From Prorocentrum cordatum (Eukaryota; Sar; Dinophyceae; Prorocentrales; Prorocentraceae): a DNA stretch of 44,883 bases. The stretch's first letter is position 1, and every line of letters begins with the position of its first letter. The position numbers were made by a program, and so were the translations under genes. Shown piece after piece: positions 19,487-28,799 of this stretch. The stretch lies in contig CAUYUJ010014333.1 of the NCBI GenBank assembly GCA_963575745.1, forward strand, positions 320,001 to 364,883. The letters are read 5' to 3'. The notes beneath the pieces are model-generated. The model searched no databases. It was not told the origin of the DNA and was given only the letters and a program-made list of their open reading frames with translations.

Positions 19487-19889
19487 GAGGGTCGGCATTG
19501 TGTCCCAAGACGTGTTCCCAACGCACCGTGGTAAAACAGGGGGGGAGCTTCAGCGCCCCATCGAACATCCCAGGATAGTCCCCACAAGATGTGTAGTGCG
19601 TTCCTCCTTTGGCCGACCTGACCACAAGAATGTCGTCGGTGAAGACTTCCAGGGGCCTGGACCTGAATCTGCTAGGAGCCTGCAACATCCATAGCACTAG
19701 CCATAGGGCAGCTTGAAATTCAGCAGCACCCGAAGCACTTGGCAGATCGAGGAGAGAGGGGTCAACACCACATATACAACCTTCACATGTATACTGTTGT
19801 GTGCCAGTAACTGAGTACATACACCAAGCCCATGACGGTGGTCCACCCAGTACTTGCCCCCGAGATCCACAGGGGCCGCCCGCATGCAC
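19482..19889 (-). pseudogene. LINE-A ORF2: RNase H domain, N-terminal part, cut by insertion
   Basis: The minus frame reads GVDPSLLDLPSASGAAEFQA then ALWLVLWMLQAP, giving the RNase H Glu. EVFTDDILVV gives the second Asp and FTTVRWEHVLGHNADPRN the His-containing loop. The protein is cut at NADPRN by the 1.94-kb insertion, and the missing ELADAIARLA continues at 17537. The first catalytic Asp is expected around 19800-19890, where a second frame (VDLGGKYWVDHRHGLGV) looks related, so another frameshift is likely. RNase H would degrade the RNA strand of the RNA:DNA hybrid. Position before the endonuclease is unusual for LINEs. Confidence 0.72.
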
Positions 19890-20078
19890 CTCATACCTGA
19901 TAACCTCCTCCTCGGGGGGGGGGGAAGGGCACCTCCGTGGGATTCAAAAAAAGAACGCGTGCTACTATGCAGGTAAGAGGAGAAGAAGCAGGAGTAGGGC
20001 AGCTGCTGAGGCCCGTAGAAAACGGGTGTGAGAGTGTGAGCGCAGGGCCAAGGCTGAAGCAGGCCTCTTACGATCGAC

Positions 20079-21902
20079 TCACAATTGGGAATGGGGCAAG
20101 CGGCCTGGAGCGAGGGGGGAGAGACGGATCGGACTCCATCCGATCGAGGGGCTCTGACGCGACATCGGCTGCGCTGGCAGCCACAGGCGAGCTATGAGAT
20201 GGCGCAGGCATCTCACCCCCGGCAGATCGCCTGTCCAGAAGCATCGCCCCAGCGTCGACTCTCCAGTCGATTCGGCACCAGCGCCGCCAACCATCTCGAA
20301 GCCGTCGGGCCTGCGGGGACTGCGATCGCGGCTGCGCCGCGTCCGCCTTGCAGCCGCCTCCGTCTCGCGGTCGCCAAACTCCGCCGCGACGTCGGCGCGT
20401 CCAGCTGGGGCCGGCACGCTGCCACGGCCGCGATGTCCGCCGAGCTGCTGCTGCCTGGCCATGGCATCCACGAGCAGCGGCTGGCCTGGCGGGCGCCTCG
20501 CGCGCTCCTGCTCGCGCTTGGCACGGCGCGCCGTGGCGGCGCGAGCGCGCACAGCAGCGAGACCCTCGCCGTCGGTCCCTGCGGGCGCCGCAGGCGCGCC
20601 GTCAGCAGCAGCTGGCGCAGGCGGAGCGGGGCCAGCGGCAGCTGCAGGATCAGCTGCCCCCTCCACCGGGCTCGCTACCGCGGCCGCGGCGGCAGGCGCG
20701 GCGGCTGCAAGCTCCTCCGCCGTCGGCGGGCGGCCCAGGCGCTGCGGCTGGCCAGCGAAGGGCCTGACCTGCGGGGCGCCGCCTTCAGGCGGGACGGGGA
20801 CCTCGGCGGCAGCCGCTGGGGTCCTTGCCGCAGCCATCGCCGTCTGCAGCGTCGTCAGCATGGCAATCAAGCTGCTGCGCTGGGCCGTGAGCGTCGCCTG
20901 GCCGCTCTGGAGCTCCGCGATGGCCGCCAGCTGCACGGGAGCGCTCTGAGGCGTTCCAGGGGCAGCACCGCCAGCCTCTGGCGCCCTCGTGCCCTCCGCG
21001 CCCATGTCCACGTCCTCGGCGGCGCCAACAGCTGCAGGAGGGGGCTGCATCGCCTCCAGCTGGTCCAGCAGCAGCTTGGCCCGATCATGCTCCTGCTCGC
21101 GCTGCGTGCACTTCGCGTCAGCCTCCTGCAGGCGCGCCTGGGCCTTGTCGACCGCCTCGCGGGCGCGCTCGAGCTTCCCTAGGGCCTTGGCCACATGGGC
21201 CCGCTGGCGGTCGCAGCGCTCATCAGGCGCTCGGGCCGTGATAGTCACGCACAGCTGGACGCCATACTCTAGCTTCTGGGCCGTCAAGAGCTCATCGGAG
21301 ACTCCGAGAGCGATGAAAACCTGAAGTCGCTTCCCTGTCGCAGCTGCGATCTGACGGAGCGACTTCCTGTGCGCCGCCAGGGCGCGCTCGTCGCTGGGCG
21401 GGTCGACCCAGGCGGGGTGCTGCCTCGCCTCCTGCGGCAGCGCGGGCAGGATCCCGAGCGCTGGGCTGCGCACCTCCTCGTCGGCGTCCGAGACGCCGTG
21501 GCCGTCGAGGTCGGGCTCGGGCTCGTCCGCGAAGCGCACGCGAGAGCCTGACCGCAGCCGCTCCTCACGCCTCTCGCGTCTGCGGCGACGGGAAGCGGAG
21601 CGACGGCGGCCTGCCGTCCCAGGAGATGCCGAGCCTCGCTGCCCAGGGTGCTGTTCCTGCTGCTGTTGCTGGCGCTGCTGCGGTGGACCGCCAAGCCCGC
21701 CTCCGACTGGGCCCGTAGGGCCAGGGTAGCAGCCTCGGCAGAGCCTCTCCTGCGGCCCATTGAAGCCGCCGCAGTCCTCGCACCACCAGCCTGGCGGTGG
21801 GGGCGGTGGCGCACCCTGCCACGGAGGCGGAGCCCGACCTCCCTGCGGGGCGCTGCCGCCCGTCGCGCCTGTGCGGCCCTTGCCGCTGCCTCCCTTGCCC
21901 AT
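20079..21902 (-). CDS. LINE-A ORF1: zinc-finger/coiled-coil (gag-like) protein
   Basis: The ATG at 21902 (MGKGGSGKGRTGATGG) gives 607 residues. Residues about 37-60 hold WWCEDCGGFNGPQERLCRGC, which fits the RanBP2 zinc-finger pattern W-x-C-x2-C-x3-N-x6-C-x2-C, a fold that binds RNA in other proteins. Then come a Gln run, an Arg/Ser-rich stretch (RRRSASRRRRRERREE), an acidic DADEEVRS region, a predicted coiled coil at about 231-285 (ALGKLERAREAVDKAQARL) and a long Ala/Pro-rich segment. An ERARRPPGQ basic tail and SRDRSPRRPDGFEMVGG follow near the end. It lies immediately 5' of the ORF2 remains on the same strand, so I infer it is that element's RNA-binding ORF1. The frame is also open upstream to 22586, but that part is low complexity. 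The last ~60 residues may not be native. Confidence 0.68.
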   Translation of the reverse strand: MGKGGSGKGRTGATGGSAPQGGRAPPPWQGAPPPPPPGWWCEDCGGFNGPQERLCRGCYPGPTGPVGGGLGGPPQQRQQQQQEQHPGQRGSASPGTAGRRRSASRRRRRERREERLRSGSRVRFADEPEPDLDGHGVSDADEEVRSPALGILPALPQEARQHPAWVDPPSDERALAAHRKSLRQIAAATGKRLQVFIALGVSDELLTAQKLEYGVQLCVTITARAPDERCDRQRAHVAKALGKLERAREAVDKAQARLQEADAKCTQREQEHDRAKLLLDQLEAMQPPPAAVGAAEDVDMGAEGTRAPEAGGAAPGTPQSAPVQLAAIAELQSGQATLTAQRSSLIAMLTTLQTAMAAARTPAAAAEVPVPPEGGAPQVRPFAGQPQRLGRPPTAEELAAAAPAAAAAVASPVEGAADPAAAAGPAPPAPAAADGAPAAPAGTDGEGLAAVRARAATARRAKREQERARRPPGQPLLVDAMARQQQLGGHRGRGSVPAPAGRADVAAEFGDRETEAAARRTRRSRDRSPRRPDGFEMVGGAGAESTGESTLGRCFWTGDLPGVRCLRHLIARLWLPAQPMSRQSPSIGWSPIRLSPLAPGRLPHSQL

Positions 21903-22199
21903 TGCGCTGTGGTGGGCGGCAAGGAGGCGTGCCGCGGCCGCGACGCGCAACAGCGTGCGCGACTGTGCGCGTCGCAGGCGCGCTCGGCGATGCCACGCGG
22001 GCTCGGCGCGCCCGAGCCTGGCGGGCTCGGCGCCGCCAGCGGGCCCATCAGGCGGGCCAGGCGGGGAGCTGCGCGAGCGGGCGCGGCCAGCCGCAGGCCG
22101 CCCAAGCCCGGATCGCGCGGGACTGGGGCGCGGGCCAGCGCGCGTGGCTGCCACCTCCGGGAGAGGTCGCCGTACCTGGTACGGCGCCCAAACCTCTCG

Positions 22200-22545
22200 A
22201 ACCGGGGCGGCAGCTGGAGGGGAGGGAGGGGGGGAGGGGGGGGAGGAGAGGTGGAGGGAGGGTGAGAACCATCGCGACGCTAGTCGAAAACGAGCCGCGA
22301 GCGCCTGCGGGCGAGTTCCTCGGCCCTGCTTTTGCGAAGCCTCTGGCCGACGAGGAGCCGCCGCCGCCGCCGCCGCCGCTCCTCGTCGGCCTCGAGCTCG
22401 GCCACGGCCACCGCGTGGTCGTGGTCCGCCGCGCACGCGGCGGCCACGTCCACGATCGCCAGGGGCACGCCTCGGGCGCCGGCGGGGTGGCGGGGCGGCT
22501 CGGCCGAGGGGGGGCGAGGCGAGGCGGGAAGAGGCGAGAAGGAAT
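22200..22545. other. Possible LINE-A 5' region, low complexity
   Basis: GGGAGG- and CCGCCG-rich sequence upstream of ORF1 on the minus strand. Both strands stay open because stops are scarce in this composition. No leader-like sequence was found here. Confidence 0.35.
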
Positions 22546-22640
22546 AGGGGAGAGAAAGAGAGAGAGAGAGGGAGAGAGAACAACAAAAGATAGAGAGAGG
22601 GAGAGAGAGAGAGAGAGAGAGAAGAGAGGGAGAGAGAGTC
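22546..22640. repeat. (AG)n microsatellite, interrupted
   Basis: GAGAGAGAG runs at 22555-22580 and 22590-22640, with GGGAGAG interruptions and an AACAACAAAAGATAG break. Confidence 0.9.
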
Positions 22641-23050
22641 AGCGGGACGAGACGGCTGCTTAGTTCGTCTCTTTGGCTCCCTGCTGCCACTCGGATGGAC
22701 ACACCAAATTGGGCCATGGAACGTGGCGGGCCCAGCACTTCAGAAGAAAGAGAAGGAGAGGTGCCGTCAGTCATCGTACTCAGACCGTCCTGGGGCCACC
22801 CTGGGCTGGCTCGATTCTCTCTGGGGCTTTCTTGGCGCTCTGTTTGGGACCTCTTGGGCCGTCTTGGGGCTCGTCGGGGGCTCCAAGAGCCCCAAGGGAA
22901 TGGTTGACGAGCTCGGGCTGCACCCCCCTAACAGGATGTTGAACCAACCACGGGGGAGGGGGAAAGGGGGTGGCGGACAGCCAAATATAACACACGCGTT
23001 GTCATGCTCTGAATTCCTGGGGGGGGCGTGGGATACGTGAAAAACAATAC
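22641..23050. other. Intergenic, no feature recognised
   Basis: Mixed sequence with a short GGGGCT/CTTGGG-rich part (22790-22890) that resembles the CCAAGAGGCCCC array at 25.1-25.6 kb on the opposite strand. Confidence 0.4.
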
Positions 23051-23717
23051 AATTCGCGCCCCCGAAGCCGTAAACCCTCGTAAATTACACAAGAGTCGCG
23101 TCCCCGAGGCCATTGACCCCAGTGAATTACGCAATAGTGGCGTCCCCGAAGACACAAACGCTCGCAAATCACACAATATTCGAGCCCCCGAAACCATAAA
23201 CCGTCGTAAAGTACACAAGATTCGCGCCTCCGAAACCAAAATCCTGAATAAATGATGTCATACTTGCGACCCCGAAGCCATAAACCCTTTTAAAATATGC
23301 GATAATCGCGTGTCCGCAGCCATACACCCTCGTAAATTATACCAGATTCGCGTCTCCGAAGCCATAAACCTGCGTAAATTACACTACAGTTGCGAGCCCG
23401 AAGCCATACACCCTCGTAAAGTACGCGCGATTCGCGTATCCGAAGCCATAAACCCTCGAAATGCAACACCGTATTCAACAACATCATCAGAATCTCAATT
23501 CGTCTTGCCGAGTATTCATCGTCTTCGCGTGAAGTCCCGACGCTGCTTCACGGCGGCGCCAAGGCCTCATGATTTCGCTCTTGCATTGCCTCTTATCCGA
23601 GAGAAGGGGCCGGCGGCAGGGGGCGAAGCCCTCACGGATACATGTGTATATATATATATATACACACATATGTATATGCATGTGTATATCTACAGAGCGG
23701 AAACTCCAGCCCCATAA
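23028..23717 (+). CDS. Repeat-encoded reading frame (14-residue units), one internal TGA; gene status uncertain
   Basis: In the frame of the 42-bp array the units read PEAINPRKLHKIRV with substitutions. The frame is open from 23028 to 23252, interrupted by one TGA (23253-23255) in the fifth and most diverged copy, and open again through the other five copies to about 23717. Net charge is strongly basic (Arg, Lys, His). The minus strand is also largely open across the array. No known repeat family is recognised. It could be a decayed exon of a repeat protein, or non-coding satellite DNA whose monomer happens to lack stops. Confidence 0.25.
23061..23480 (+). repeat. 42-bp tandem repeat, ten copies at exact 42-base spacing
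   Basis: Units start at 23061, 23103, 23145, 23187, 23229, 23271, 23313, 23355, 23397 and 23439 with no insertion or deletion between them. The consensus begins (C/T)CCGAAGCCATAAACCCTCG and continues TAAATTACACAAGATTCGCG(T/C). Copies differ by many substitutions, so the array is old. It is much more AT-rich than its surroundings. Because 42 is a multiple of three, each unit encodes 14 residues in a fixed frame (see the overlapping reading frame). Confidence 0.97.
23641..23690. repeat. (TA)n-rich tract
   Basis: TGTATATATATATATATACACACA followed by further TATGTATATG units: a short alternating purine-pyrimidine stretch. Confidence 0.85.
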
Positions 23718-23870
23718 GAATCACCCCGACACACCAAGCCGTTTAGCAAGAGGTACCGCGCCCAAGAAAAAAATCGAACAGGGCATGGATGTTAAGTAAA
23801 CGCCCAAGGCCATTCTAGAAAACGCCGATTATCGGATCCATGTGTTGTTTTTCTTCGGTTGACGATAAAT
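23700..23870 (+). repeat. Dispersed repeat family E, copy 1
   Basis: Matches 28562-28735: AATCACCCCGACAC, GCCGTTTAGCAA, AATCGAACAGGGCA, TAAACGCCCAAGGCC and GATTATCGGATCCA appear in the same order in both. Confidence 0.85.
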
Positions 23871-24189
23871 GGAAGGGGGGAGAAAGGTGCATTTTCGGGC
23901 CCTAGGGCCCCCTTTGGGGCCCTCGAAGGGCCCCCTTGGGGTGCCCTGGGTGCCCCAGAGGGCCCCTTTTCGGCAGCCCTCGCTGCCCCTCCCCCCCAGA
24001 GATCGCACCCCCCTTTACGCGACGCCCAATGATCCTTCCTTCCAGCGCACGCCTGCCGCGCGCACGCATGCCGTGCGCACGGCAAGCCGTGGGAGGACAC
24101 GGGCCCGCCGAGCGCAACCAGCATCCGATGGGGCCACGGAGCCCCTGGTCTGCCACGCAGCCGCCCAGCCGCGGCGGCGAGGGGGGCCC

Positions 24190-24291
24190 TTCGAGCGCCG
24201 ATCCTCGATCCCTCTGTCGTTGACCCTCGATTCCTCCAGGGTCGATCCCCGATCCTCGATTCCTCGAACGTCGATCCTCGATTCCTCCAGC
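24190..24291 (+). repeat. TCGATCCTCGATTCC repeat tract 1
   Basis: Units of GTCGATCC(T/C)(C)GAT and CTCGATTCCTC recur with loose spacing. Similar tracts lie at 26795-27003 (opposite sense) and 28338-28455. Confidence 0.85.
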
Positions 24292-24429
24292 CCAGGCCGA
24301 GCCCCAGCCGTGGCTGCGAGAGCGGCCCCCGAGGGCCGAAAGGCGAGGAGGCGGCTTGGCTTGGCTTGGGGTGGCCCTGAAGGCGTCAGAGAAATTGTGA
24401 AGGCAACCATCGCCCTCAGAATCACCAAA

Positions 24430-24607
24430 CTCGGGATCCTCTGGGGAGACAAAAAATACCGACACCGCTATTCCCCAGACCTCTCCAACTGCGTTCTGAA
24501 CGGGATTTCGAGGCGAGTCCAGCGGTGGCGACGAGGGCCTCACAGGAGGCCCAAAAAGGCGAAAACGAGGCATGGGTGGCGGTGCGGGTACCTGCTCCTC
24601 CTATGAC
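24430..24607 (+). repeat. Dispersed repeat family F, copy 1
   Basis: Aligns with 27195-27363: CTCTGGGGAGACAAAAAATA, CCGACACCGCTATTCCCCAG, ACCTCTCC, GCGTTCTGA, AGGAGGCCCAAAAAGG and GGTACCT..TCCTC in order. Confidence 0.8.
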
Positions 24608-25085
24608 CCGGACCTCGGACGACGCGTCCCGCTCGATCGGAGGACGCCAGAAACTACGGGGCGGGCGATACGCTGGCCAGCTTCTAGGGCCGAGCTCCAG
24701 CCGTGGCGGGGAGAGGGGCCTCCCGAGGGCCGACCCCGGGATCCGACGTCGCGAGCAAACATCGGAACACCGCCAAAGATCACGGCTGGAGCCCCAGACC
24801 CCATCTTTGAAGCCAGGAGGAGGGCAAAAGCTGCCGACCATGCCGGCGTGTGTGAGGGGCCCTCTCCGTGCGAGTCGCCGTCTCCGTCATTCGTTAGTCG
24901 TCGTCTCTGCCGTCCCCTTTCCCTGCACCCCCCCCTTCCCTGGGCCCGTCGCCGCTCCCCCCACCTTCCCTGAGCCCTCCTCCTCAAGCGCTGGGCCAGT
25001 CGCTGCTCCCCCACCCCCTTCCCTAGGCCTTCCTCCTCTAGCGCGCCAACCAACGCGAAATTGAACAACGTCGTAATTGACTCAA
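24608..25085. other. Intergenic, no supported gene
   Basis: GC-rich with a C-rich CCCTTCCC(T)GGGC motif repeated at about 24940-25030. No domain in any frame. Confidence 0.4.
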
Positions 25086-25089
25086 AGGG

Positions 25090-25640
25090 GAGCACCTTCC
25101 CTTTGATCCCCCAAGACGGGCCAAGAATGCCCCGAATCCCCCCAAGAGAAGACGCCCCAAGAGGCCTCCAGGAGCACTCCCGAGAGGGCCCCGAGAGGAG
25201 AAATCACTGATTCACCGTTGGTTTTTGAAGCATTTCGGCGTTCTCGCCTCTTCTGCTTCCCGACGCTCCAGGACTGCCCAAGAGGCCCCAGATCGCCCCA
25301 AGACGGCCCAAGAGGGTTCCAGGGGTTCATGGAGGAAATCAAAACAGGCCAAGAGGGCCCCAAGACGGCCCAAGACGCCTCCAAGACGGCCGAAGAGGCC
25401 CCCAAGACGGCTCCAAGAGGCTGCCCAGACGAGGGACCAGAACAGACATTTGGAGCCCTCGGCCCTGACAGGCTCCGGGTCCCAGGCGGAACCAAGAGGC
25501 CACCAAGAGGCCGCCAACAAGCCCCGAGAGGCCCCCAAGCGGCTCCCAAGAGGCCCCAATATGCTCCCAAGAGGCCCCTAAACTGTCTCCCAGAGGCCCC
25601 CGAGAGCGCTTCGAAGAGACCCCGAGAAGCATCCATTAGG
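25090..25640 (+). repeat. Degenerate CCAAGAGGCCCC tandem repeat
   Basis: CCAAGAGGCC, CCAAGACGGCC and CCGAGAGGCCC units recur about every 10-20 bases across 550 bp. The minus strand therefore reads as GPLGGLLGASW-like repeats in more than one frame, which reflects the DNA repeat and is not evidence of a protein. Confidence 0.8.
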
Positions 25641-25732
25641 ACTCTGACACACGTCAGCGTCGTCGTCGTCGTCGCTGCCGCCGCCGTTGTCGTTCCCATT
25701 CAGGGTCGGCGGTACCGGACGTAAGGCCTTCG

Positions 25733-25895
25733 CAATCGGGTGAGGACAAATCGAAGATCTCTGAGATCCGGCGGCTCTGGAGGATGTCTCGGGCGCCGGG
25801 CGCCGCGACCGTCTCAGATCGTTCCAGAACGCTCTGAAAGCGTTCCGGAACGCTCTGGAACGGAATATCATGTCCTCGTCCTATAGCCCCGCGCG
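25733..25895 (+). repeat. Dispersed repeat family D, copy 1
   Basis: Aligns with 29222-29362: CGGGTGAGGACAAATCGAAG, GATCTCTGAGA, GGCGGCTCTGGAGGA, CGTTCCAGAACG and CGTTCCGGAACG. It contains short self-complementary TTCCGGAA/TTCCAGAA motifs. Confidence 0.82.
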
Positions 25896-25927
25896 AAGAC
25901 CCCATCTTTCTGCGCCATCTTTCTAGT

Positions 25928-26015
25928 AGGATCGATCTGTGAGGATCCTGGAGCCCGAAACTGGGCGTCAACGCCCGTTGTGAGAAAATTGTAACGCCCG
26001 GATCTCAGGAGAAGC
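25928..26015 (+). repeat. Dispersed repeat family C, copy 3 (partial)
   Basis: GATCGATCTGTGAGGATCCT, GGAGCCCGAAACTGGGCG and ATTGTAACGCCCGGATCTC match the first half of the copies at 6885 and 7170. Confidence 0.78.
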
Positions 26016-26794
26016 GGGGATGGAGGAAGCCGGACGTCAGGCATGGGGGCATGGAGGATGCGCCCGGGCGCCTGCGAGCTCCTCCGGCCTGAGCTGGTCT
26101 ATGGTGCGGCCACCGGGTATCCGCTGGGCCCCGCGCAGGGGGGCCACGGCCGCGCGTTAGCGCACTCCTGCTCCGTCTGCTCGTCCACCTCTTCGTCTCG
26201 TTCTGCCGATGATCACCGCGTTTCTCCTCTTCTCCTCCTGCAGCCCTCCTCCTTCCTGCGCCAGCACCAGCAGCGGCAGCAACAGGGGATCCAGGGCCAA
26301 GCATCTGCAGGAGACCAAACTCCGGAGGTGGGGCCCTGGACCCCGGGGCCTTCCCCGCGACCCCTCTTCCCTCCTGGGTCGTTCCGTGACCGCCCTGGGG
26401 CCGCGGCGTGGCCCAGGAAGTGCGCAAGAGGCGAAGAGCATCGGGAACGCCTTGGCCTCAGGTCGGGCATGTCCTCCTACAGGCGGATCTTGGACGAGAA
26501 ATCACAAATCACAAAAGAGTGCTCACAAATAGCCAGGAACAGTCGAAATATCGTCCCCTGACTAGTTGTTGGCTGTTTCTGGACATTCCTCCTGTGGAGG
26601 GGCATGCCCGACCTAACCTTTGCCCCGGACCCCCCCCCCCGCCTGTCTCCTGCATCGCTGCCCGAGCGAGGGCTCCCCGCTCTCCTGCCTCGGGGGAGCG
26701 CAGGAGAGGTCCAGTGATGGGGGCGAGAATGGCCCCGGCTCTTCGCCCTCGCGCCCTTCCTGGGAGGACGAGGGGGAGGCCCCGAGGCAGGAGG
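26016..26794. other. Intergenic, no supported gene
   Basis: GC-rich mixed sequence with no domain in any frame and no repeat partner recognised in the window. Confidence 0.4.
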
Positions 26795-27003
26795 AATCGA
26801 GGATCGGCCTCCGAGGAATCGAGGATCGACGCTCGAGGGAACTAGGATCGACGTTCGAGCAACACGTGGATCGACTCTCGAGGAACGAGGATCGACGTTT
26901 AGGGAATCAAGGATCGACGTTCGAAGATCGACGTTCGAGGGTCGAGGATGGACGATCGAAAATCGAGGATCGAGGATCGGCGTTCGAGGATCGGCGGTCG
27001 ACT
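26795..27003 (-). repeat. TCGATCCTCGATTCC repeat tract 2
   Basis: On the plus strand, GAGGATCGACGTTCGAGGA-type units recur about 14 times. This is the reverse sense of the tracts at 24190 and 28338. Confidence 0.88.
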
Positions 27004-27194
27004 CTGTATAGCGCGCAGAATCGCGCGCGAAGCGAGCACTCTGCATCTCCCATAAATGGCGTTGTTGGTCACTAGTGGGCGCTATCTGAAAGCCATGTGA
27101 ACCCCCATATTGCGCTATTCGGCGCTATTGAGCGTTGTTGGGCGTATCCGCCGATATACATCAATCCAAGACGAGCGGGAACTTCCGTAATCTA

Positions 27195-27363
27195 CAACCT
27201 TTGGGGACAACCAAATACCGATATATCGCTACTCCCCAGACCTCTCCTGGGGAGCGTTCTGACCAGAATTTCAATGCGAATCCCTCCCAGGAGGCCCAAA
27301 AAGGGAGAGAGTATGGGAAAAACGATGGAGGGGGAGGGGTATGGGTACCTTTTCCTCTTCTGA
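27195..27363 (+). repeat. Dispersed repeat family F, copy 2
   Basis: Ordered matches to 24430-24607, including TACTCCCCAGACCTCTCC and CCCAGGAGGCCCAAAAAGG. Confidence 0.8.
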
Positions 27364-27956
27364 ATCTTAATATGGAACACGAGGGCGGGACAAGGACAGG
27401 AGCGAGCTGGGCCAGACTGGCCATCCCTGCGAGCCAGCGTCCCTGGACGACGTGTGCCGGGCGCCGTGGCGGTGCGCCGTCCTGGAGAACGATCTCGAGA
27501 GCGTTTCACAGCGCTCTCTGGAACTCTTGAAATATATCCCTGGAAAAGCCGCGCACGTCAACATTGCAGTGTCAAAAAAAATGTAAAATGACGACGTATG
27601 CGCCTGGTCGCCGGCTCCGGGGGCCCAGCGCCGATCCAAGAAATCCGCGCGGAAGTCCGAGAAATCAGTTGATGCCAATTCTTGTCATTCGAATCCCTGG
27701 ACCGTTCAGTCAACCCGCATGATAGGGACGCACGATAAGGATGCAAGGGCCTTGGGAACCCACGTCAACACTTCGCGAGCGGGGCGCGGGCAGCGAAAGT
27801 GGCCAAGGATGGACCGAGGATGTAAGGACGCAGTGGTACCCTTGGGAGAATTGCGAGAGAAGATAGGCCTCGCCTTCCTCCACTTTCCACCCGCCCCCTT
27901 TCCCCCCCCCCCCTCGTCCGCGCACATGCCTCGGGCCATGGCGCCCCTCCCTCCCC
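27364..27956. other. Intergenic, no feature recognised
   Basis: Mixed sequence. A CATTCGAATCCCTGG motif at about 27686 recalls a tRNA T-arm, but no cloverleaf could be built around it. Confidence 0.4.
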
Positions 27957-28205
27957 CCTCTCGGCAGCGAGCGGGGAGAGGAAGTGAGAAGGAGAAGGCC
28001 CTTTCAGAAGCCTCTGTAAAGTGTTCTGAAGCATTCTTCGAAGGCGCAGGCAGAACACCTCTCAGAGGGCGCGAGGGCTTCTGAGAAGCCCCGCCGCCTG
28101 CTGTGAAGGTCTCCTCCTTGTCACTTCTCTCCTCGGCGCGCCGCCGATGGGTCCTCGGATCATATCTGCTGGACTTCCCCCTCCCCCCTCGCTCGCTGCC
28201 GAGAA
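27957..28205. mobile_element. MITE-like element, copy 2 (diverged, about 250 bp)
   Basis: The left end CTCGGCAGCGAGCGGGGAG and the right end (reverse complement TTCTCGGCAGCGAGCGAGGG) are inverted. GAAGTGAGAAGGAGAAGGCC follows the left end, as in the copy at 6013. CTTCTGAGAAG-type palindromes fill the interior. Confidence 0.6.
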
Positions 28206-28337
28206 GCGGCCGCAGCCAAGACTGGCCAAGATGATCGTCGGGCCGCCGCCAGGCCAGCCGGAATAAAGTGCGCGGGCGCGTCCGCGTGCGTGCCGGAGCC
28301 GCCGTTCAGCTGGAGCGGAGCTGGGAGGGCGGGGGGA

Positions 28338-28455
28338 CCTCCTCGATCCTCTGTCTTCGGTCCTCCTCGATCCTCGATCCTCCTCGATCCTCGAACCTCC
28401 TCGATCCTCGATCCTCCTCGATCCTCGATCCCCACGAGCCTCGGTGCTTCTCGAT
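28338..28455 (+). repeat. TCGATCCTCGATCC repeat tract 3
   Basis: CCTCCTCGATCCTCGAT units in near-tandem array, same sense as the tract at 24190. Confidence 0.9.
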
Positions 28456-28561
28456 GCTCGAGATCACGCTAGCAGAGGCCGCACCCTGTCCCCCTCACTG
28501 CCGAAGGAACGCGAGGGCTATACCGTGCACCTATGAGGACTGGTTTACCCCGCTTTCACGA

Positions 28562-28735
28562 GCGGCGAACATAGAGGGCAGACAATCCACCCTCAAAAGA
28601 ATCGCCCCGACACGCGACGCCGTTTAGTAAACGCACCCACAGAAGGAATCGAACAGGGCAGGGCTGTTTAATAAACGCCCAGGGCCGTCTAGTAAACGAC
28701 AATTATCGGGTCCAAGTGGTTCCCCCTCTTTTGAA
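28562..28735 (+). repeat. Dispersed repeat family E, copy 2
   Basis: AATCGCCCCGACAC, GCCGTTTAGTAAACG, GAATCGAACAGGGCAGGG, TAAACGCCCAGGGCCGT and ATTATCGGGTCCA correspond in order to 23700-23870. TTTAGTAAACG and TTTAATAAACG are short self-complementary units. Confidence 0.85.
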
Positions 28736-28799
28736 AACACATCCATCTCCACGCCTTCGCGGTCACGATTCCGGGGCGCGATCCTGTGGATACGCGCTC

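Noticed and set aside
23061-23480. CRISPR-like regular spacing of 42-bp units
   Set aside because: The whole unit is repeated, so there are no unique spacers. The context is eukaryotic and no cas-like genes are present.
23061-23480. CCGAAGCCAT in the 42-bp units resembles the first ten bases of the spliced leader
   Set aside because: The match stops after ten bases and recurs as part of the repeat consensus, so chance is the simpler explanation.
25082-25699. Minus-strand frames with GPLGGLLGASW-like repeats as a repeat protein
   Set aside because: The repeat unit length varies and several frames show the same peptide-like pattern, so it follows from the CCAAGAGGCCCC DNA repeat.
27660-27720. 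CATTCGAATCCCTGG suggested a tRNA T-arm
   Set aside because: No acceptor stem, D-arm or anticodon arm could be placed upstream at tRNA spacing.
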